A DNA stretch of 13,815 nt, from the NCBI GenBank assembly GCA_021372515.1, contig JAJFUG010000194.1, positions 1 to 13,815 on the forward strand. The letters are read 5' to 3'. The translations under genes and the position numbers were made by a program. Below are positions 13,584 to 13,815 of this stretch, one piece after another. Each line of letters opens with the position of its first letter. Position 1 is the stretch's first letter. Origin of the DNA: a bacterium (GTDB taxonomy: Bacteria > Gemmatimonadota > Glassbacteria > GWA2-58-10). A model generated the notes under the pieces. The model saw only the letters and a list, made by a program, of their open reading frames with translations, was not told the origin of the DNA and searched no databases.

Positions 13584-13815
13584 CTCTCCATCTCCTTTTC
13601 CCGCTCTTTCTGTGTCTGGCGCAGCCGGGCCAACATCTGCCTGCGGTGTTCCAGCTCGGACTGACGGTCACTTTCCAGCGCCCGCATGAGGCGCTCGGAA
13701 TGCAGGCCCCGGCGAACCTGTACTACCGGTCTCAACGCCAGTTGCCGGAGAAACCCCGGCCTATGGAATATCCAGGTCACTTTGACCTGGCCTTTGTCAA
13801 TCACAACGGTTGCAT
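13580..13815 (-). CDS. Partial gene of unknown function, basic coiled-coil C-terminus
   Basis: The frame is open to the right edge of the window, so the start may lie outside; an internal GTG at 13804 would give 74 residues. The sequence first reads like a folded domain (GQVKVTWIFHRPGFLRQLAL, then RPVVQVRRG), then a long charged helix rich in Glu, Arg and Gln (SELEHRRQMLARLRQTQKER, then EKEMER) typical of a coiled-coil tail. Codon choice is ordinary and GC-rich, so it may be real. I do not recognise a family. It ends at a TAG inside an inverted repeat. The next minus-strand gene downstream is the excisionase-like one, so the two may belong to one mobile element. Confidence 0.4.
   Translation of the reverse strand, partial: ATVVIDKGQVKVTWIFHRPGFLRQLALRPVVQVRRGLHSERLMRALESDRQSELEHRRQMLARLRQTQKEREKEMER

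Noticed and set aside
12717-13664. Plus-strand open frame of 315 codons opposite RhuM and the excisionase-like gene
   Set aside because: It is antisense to two minus-strand reading frames with clear family signatures and good ribosome sites.
13351-13671. Minus-strand open frame of 106 codons
   Set aside because: It overlaps the better-looking edge gene, runs through two hairpins, and its translation has no domain-like pattern.

Overview
The window looks like a GC-rich bacterial chromosome segment. Positions 1029-11642 hold a surface-polysaccharide (O-antigen or capsule type) gene cluster, and positions 11749-13815 hold debris of mobile DNA. The species cannot be named from the sequence. A lipid-linked export route (Wzx flippase plus a membrane GT-C transferase) and a GDP-fucose enzyme fit a bacterium, probably Gram-negative, that builds undecaprenyl-linked glycans.

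Layout. A family 2 glycosyltransferase (107-1027) is alone on the plus strand. It meets tail-to-tail, one base apart, a long minus-strand run of nine genes. In transcription order these are: Wzx-type flippase (11642-10140), GT87-like membrane glycosyltransferase (10048-8759), DUF268 protein (8718-7930), class I SAM methyltransferase (7916-7176), uncharacterised glycosyltransferase-like protein (7179-6157), second SAM methyltransferase with a Trm112-like head (6157-5123), AsnB-type amidotransferase (5109-3271), membrane-anchored SGNH/GDSL protein (3241-2072) and GDP-L-fucose synthase (2012-1029). The first eight are tightly spaced or overlapping. A weak terminator-like hairpin separates the last one. 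No polymerase (Wzy), initiating transferase or GDP-mannose dehydratase is in the window, so the cluster must continue elsewhere.

Functional reading (inference). GDP-fucose is supplied by the last gene. Sugars are added on the cytoplasmic side by the GT2 and perhaps the uncharacterised protein, then flipped by Wzx. The GT87-like protein may add a branch on the outer face from a polyprenyl-phosphate sugar. Two methyltransferases, the DUF268 protein, the amidotransferase and the SGNH protein look like tailoring enzymes that methylate, amidate and (de)acylate the repeat unit.

Positions 11748-12464 are visibly AT-richer and hold no intact gene, only a degenerate IS3-type OrfA fragment. At 12465-12508 lies the 3' half of a tRNA-Gly(CCC), cut exactly at the anticodon loop and followed at once by a hairpin. 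This is the classic scar of a tRNA-targeting integrase. To its right, on the minus strand, are a truncated RhuM-family gene, a small excisionase-like winged-helix protein, several strong inverted repeats and a partial unknown gene at the right edge. The polysaccharide cluster may therefore be cargo of, or sit next to, an integrated genomic island.
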